NCBI GenBank assembly: GCA_002224055.1
Contig: AZLU01000112.1
Location: 43,394-107,393 of the forward strand
Source: Pezizomycotina sp. ARF18
Lineage: Eukaryota; Ascomycota
Direction: 5' to 3'
DNA: 64,000 bases
Shown: positions 59,640 to 64,000 of the stretch, piece after piece
Layout: every line of letters begins with the position of its first letter
Position numbering within the stretch: the stretch's first letter is position 1
Program-made: the position numbers and the translations under genes
The notes under the pieces: generated by a model
Seen by the model: only the letters and a program-made list of their open reading frames with translations
Database searches by the model: none
Told to the model about the DNA's origin: nothing

Positions 59640-60457
59640 TTAATCTGCTATGGGATAATCAGGATTACTCTTGATTACCTCTTCCTTGTGGTGTAAATTC
59701 GCCTACAATTGAAGATGATTAAACGAATGTAAGCTTTAATCAACCAAGAGTAATATCCTGGGGTAAAGATTTTGCGGGGAGAGGGAAGACATACGTATGG
59801 CAGACCGCAGTATCCACAGGGGACGACCGTAGGCTTATCGACGTTGATGAATATCTTCGGATGACCCAATGGACCGCCACCTATACCCCACACAGTAATT
59901 TCCGTTAATATATGACTCCCCAATGCTTCCTTTTTTCAGTCTTACAAATCTGCTGAACATACCTCCATCGCAAACCGCCACTCTTCCCGGAATGAACCTC
60001 ACGGGCTGCTCGTGGATGAGCTCAATAGCTGCCATCGGCCGCGGCTAAACCAAAAAATCAACAACAAAAAAATCCGTCAGCTCTCAAAGCTCCAATGGCT
60101 CAAAAACAATTCCTATGGATTACGGGAAAATTCCCACCTGCATAGTAAGATCCGTCTGCTCGAACCTAGGCCCGACCATAGCGTCCTTCCTCGCCCTCTG
60201 GCTCCTGGACCACGTCAGTGCCCTGTTCGGCGCCTGGTTACTCCGGATAGCTAGATCCGTTAGGGGTCCTTGGTCCTTGACGTCGACGGGGGTGGACCTG
60301 GCTTCGGCTATGGCGGTCGGCGGTTCCGCGGGCTTCTTCGTCTCGTCGGCATTCGCGGGGGTTGTCGATACGGGACGGAGAACGAGCGGGATGCAGTAGC
60401 GAGGGCGGCGGGTGTTACACCCCGCGATGGTGTTAGTCTGCCTGCTAGCCGGAGCAT
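59640..60457 (-). CDS. mitochondrial complex I subunit, NDUFS6 type (zf-CHCC)
   Basis: Zinc-binding accessory subunit of NADH:ubiquinone oxidoreductase in the matrix arm. Start ATG 60457 gives a mitochondrial presequence MLRLAGRLTPSRGVTPAALA with an RSFSV cleavage-type end. After a shift comes TTPANADETKKPAEPPTAIA, DQGPLTDLAIRSNQAPNRAL and MVGPRFEQTDLTMQ. After an intron: MAAIELIHEQPVRFIPGRVA and [20 protein letters not shown], then PTVVPCGYCGLPY. The zinc ligands Cys-x8-His-x14-Cys-x2-Cys are all present. The last exon gives ANLHHKEEVIKSNPDYPIAD and a stop at 59640. About 185 residues, usual for fungal NUMM/NDUFS6. It diverges from the zinc-knuckle gene across 330 bases. Presence shows the organism keeps respiratory complex I. 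Confidence 0.88.
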
Positions 60458-60786
60458 TGTTGTTGCATGTGGGTGTGTGTCGTGATAATGGTTTTTTGGA
60501 GGGTTTTTGGTTTTTGGGAAATTGTGGAGCTTCCAATTGGTGTAAGGGAATCTCGAAATTGTTCAGGTCAACTGCCAAGAAGAAAAAAAGGGAAAAAGCA
60601 AAATGCGCATCACGTGATATTTATTAGTCAGCAGTGTTGATTTTTGAGCTTCATCAACGTCTTTCGGCTGAAAGAGAAAATTAAAGGTCCGCTTGCGAAA
60701 ATTTACTTAACGAATTCCTTCGACACGATTGCGACAACAAGAAAAACCAGTATCGCGACATCCTGATTGCGCGACAAACAACAATC
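60458..60786. promoter_or_regulatory. shared divergent promoter region
   Basis: 329 bases between the start codons of the NDUFS6-type gene (-) and the zinc-knuckle gene (+), so both promoters lie here. A TCACGTGATA sequence near 60610, containing the CACGTG E-box, sits in the middle. CACGTG is the known site of bHLH regulators of respiration and metabolism. Its use here is inferred. Confidence 0.4.
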
Positions 60787-61728
60787 ATGACGACACAAAA
60801 TACGGCGCGAACGCCTGTTAAGGCGTCTTCAAGGCTCCTTACCATGAAAGTACGCTCTCCTTCAATTCAATTTCGGTGATTTCGTTTCAATTGGTATTAT
60901 ATTGTTTTGCGCGCCGAGACCCGTTGACTAACCATTCCTCAAAAACAGTTTATGCGCACAGGCTTCCCATCGTCATTACCAAAAAGCAACGGCAACACCC
61001 CGCACAAGGTCGACCAAGAAGCCATAGATTCTGCCATCGCAGAAGAGGAAGCGAAGCGCGAAGCAGCACTGATAGCGTCCGGCGCGGCGGAGGAACGGTG
61101 GTACTTGAACTTTGCGACGAAGGACGATCCGGATTCACCTCCTGGCGAGAAGATCGGGAACGTGAGGGTTATAGTGGATGGGCAGTACTACCGTAGCGGC
61201 GACACGAGCGACAGCGACGATAGCCAGGAATGAACAAAGGAAGCGGATGGTCGGGAGGATGAGTTTTGGAGGTTGGACTAGGAAAGAGAAGGTAAGGGAA
61301 TCTTTCTGCATTTTTTTCGTGGAAATTGTGGATTCTAATTTCGTTTATCGTTTCATCTACAGGCTACGCCAAAGAAACGCAAAGGCGACTTGGATATATC
61401 AGAATCAGGTTCCACCGACTCGGACGCATCATCAAACTCATCATCAGACTCCGACTCCTCCGACGAGGAAGAGAAGAAGCGCAGGAAGAAGAAAGAGAAG
61501 CTAAAGAAGAAGAAACAAGCGGCGGAGAAAGTCCGTAATAACGGTCCCAACGGCAAAGGGAGGGACATGTCGACTGCGCAGCAAAAGCCGAGCCCTGGAG
61601 GTTTACGCGGGTTATCCGAAATGAAATGTTTCAACTGCGGGAAAACGGGCCACTTCAAATCGGATTGCCTTCAAAAGCCTAAGAAGAACGACAAGCACGA
61701 TTCTAAAAGGAGGAAGACGAATCGATAA
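60787..61728 (+). CDS. CCHC zinc-knuckle protein with acidic-Ser and poly-Lys region
   Basis: Probable nuclear RNA-binding protein. Exon 1 starts at 60787: MTTQNTARTPVKASSRLLTM ending K. The intron 60850-60948 has a GACTAACC branch site. Exon 2: FMRTGFPSSLPKSNGNTPHK, then VDQEAIDSAIAEEEAKREAA and WYLNFATKDDPDSPPGEKIG. After SDSDDSQ one base shift leads to NEQRKRMVGRMSFGGWTRKE. A second intron of about 75 bases follows. The last exon: ATPKKRKGDLDISESGSTDS, a Ser/Asp run likely phosphorylated by CK2, a Lys-rich stretch, and one zinc knuckle C-F-N-C-G-K-T-G-H-F-K-S-D-C, ending in basic KRRKTNR. AATAAA overlaps the stop region. About 255 residues. The family is not one I can name. Confidence 0.8.
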
Positions 61729-62378
61729 ATAAAGATTTCCTATATCTCTCTGTTTTTCTTTCTTCTTTTTCTTATTTTCAACGGGTTGGGATTCGGGTCT
61801 CTTTTCACAGTATAAAGTGGCAAAAAATCTTTAGCATTTATTCAAATCACGGCGTTATCTCTTTTCGGACACTAGCACGGGCACTGGGTTCTGAAGAATA
61901 GATATCCAATTTCTTCCGGACAGTTTAATCAGGATGTACTATATATATTTACTTGCCTTTGTCCTTTTTTATGATCGTTGTACAACATGTTTCCAAAGCC
62001 AATCTTCAGCTTTGTTTTAAATGAGATCATCGTTATAATTCGTTAGCTTACAAGTTTATTTTGACAGTCAAAAGGACAATATTGACAATGATAAGCCTTA
62101 TTTTTTCCCGTTTAAAAATATTCGTAGAAACGAATACAGTCAACCAAATTTAACTCCAAAGATAGAAATCGCCACGAAGGGAAAATCTAGTAATACAAAG
62201 TAGGAACCTGGATCTCCGCTAAAGAGAAACATAAAGTTGAAAGTTTGTATTTTTCAAGATGAATAATAGATTTTTAAAATCTGCGCCATCCCACGCTTTC
62301 CCCTCTTGGGTTCCCATTTATAAAAAGAATTAGAATAGAAAAAATTAGGAATTAATACGGGATAAAGAAAGAAAAGGT
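61729..62378. other. spacer between convergent genes
   Basis: 650 bases between the 3' ends of the zinc-knuckle gene (+) and CFIm25 (-). AT-rich, nothing recognised beyond an AATAAA just after the zinc-knuckle stop. Confidence 0.6.
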
Positions 62379-63442
<1,064 letters not shown>

Positions 63443-64000
63443 GGCGCCGACTCTGATTTCTTGATAGAGAACGCACAGCTATTGGGCTGTGTCTCTCCTC
63501 TAGTATAGGATGTGGAGTTGGAAGATTCGGGGGAAGAGAAAGAAGACACAGAACTTTGTACCAAAATAATTCTGGCGAGGTGGTGGACCAGCGTGCAGAG
63601 AAGAAAGAATTCGGTTAGCGTGTTGATGAGCGTGCAAAGTGGTGAGAATTTGGAATTTTGCTTGGAGTCACGTGGGAGCTGCTTGGTGAACGTGCGTATT
63701 TAAAATATTTAAAAAAAAAAAAAAATTTTTTTAAAGTAGAAAATTTTTTTTTTCTCACAATTGATTTTTTCGCTGACTAATTTTTTTTTTTAAACAGCAC
63801 GTACTTTCCACGAGCACAAAACATGTACAGTGCTACTCACTCCTGCTAAAGCCTAAACCCCCAAGGCCTAACTAAAGTGTTTGACACGCGTCTTCCTTTT
63901 CCTGAATATTTCTAGATCGAACTGGCTGCCAAGTCGCAACCAAACTGTCACTTTATAAAAAGCCTCATCTGTTGAATTGCTCTTTTGCGCTGTTTCTTCC
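63443..64000. other. right-hand edge, upstream of CFIm25
   Basis: No gene recognised. A and T tracts at about 63710-63800 alternate (A14, T7, T9), and the rest is AT-rich. Confidence 0.5.

Overview
The window is nuclear DNA from a filamentous ascomycete (Pezizomycotina-like). The evidence is the short GT-AG introns with CTAAC/CTGAC-type branch sites, a mitochondrial complex I subunit, a fungal Zn2Cys6 regulator, a fungal-type insulin-degrading enzyme and AT-rich, homopolymer-rich spacers. I recognise about 16 genes with reasonable support plus a few weak candidates. No CRISPR array, rRNA, tRNA, virus-like element or transposon could be supported.

Nearly every gene, including essential single-copy ones (ribosomal eS30 and uL4, CFIm25, Nsa1, the complex I subunit), is readable only by changing frame every 50-150 codons. 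The shifts are single-base gains or losses, many of them in short homopolymers, while splice sites, start codons and domain order stay intact. This fits an uncorrected long-read consensus better than mass gene decay. Gene spans below were assembled by reading across frames, so exact exon edges are approximate.

Layout. 0-10 kb: a terminal exon of unknown function, eS30, a large Ser-rich protein and a MAPEG glutathione transferase, all on the minus strand. 11-20 kb: a short-chain dehydrogenase (+), a second large low-complexity protein (-) that shares a Trp/Glu helix with the first, an unrecognised short gene (-), an alpha/beta hydrolase (+), and a sterol-desaturase-family hydroxylase (-). 20-33 kb: a candidate small three-exon gene (-), the 60S biogenesis WD protein Nsa1 (+) and a Zn2Cys6 regulator (-). 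33-40 kb: gene-poor. 40-53 kb: uL4 (+), a DFR/GRE2-like reductase (-), an unusual Trp-Gly repeat protein (-) and an insulin-degrading enzyme (-). 53-57.8 kb: gene-poor with microsatellites. 57.8-63.5 kb: a compact housekeeping block of a SET/NAP histone chaperone (-), an NDUFS6-type complex I subunit (-), a divergent zinc-knuckle protein (+) and CFIm25 (-).

The genes do not form one pathway or secondary-metabolite cluster. The shared theme is housekeeping: ribosome and ribosome biogenesis (eS30, uL4, Nsa1), mRNA 3' processing (CFIm25), chromatin (SET), respiration (NDUFS6), lipid and detoxification enzymes. The most interesting items are the GWG-repeat protein at 44.6-47.1 kb and a palindromic AGGG...CCCT element found upstream of both ribosomal protein genes.
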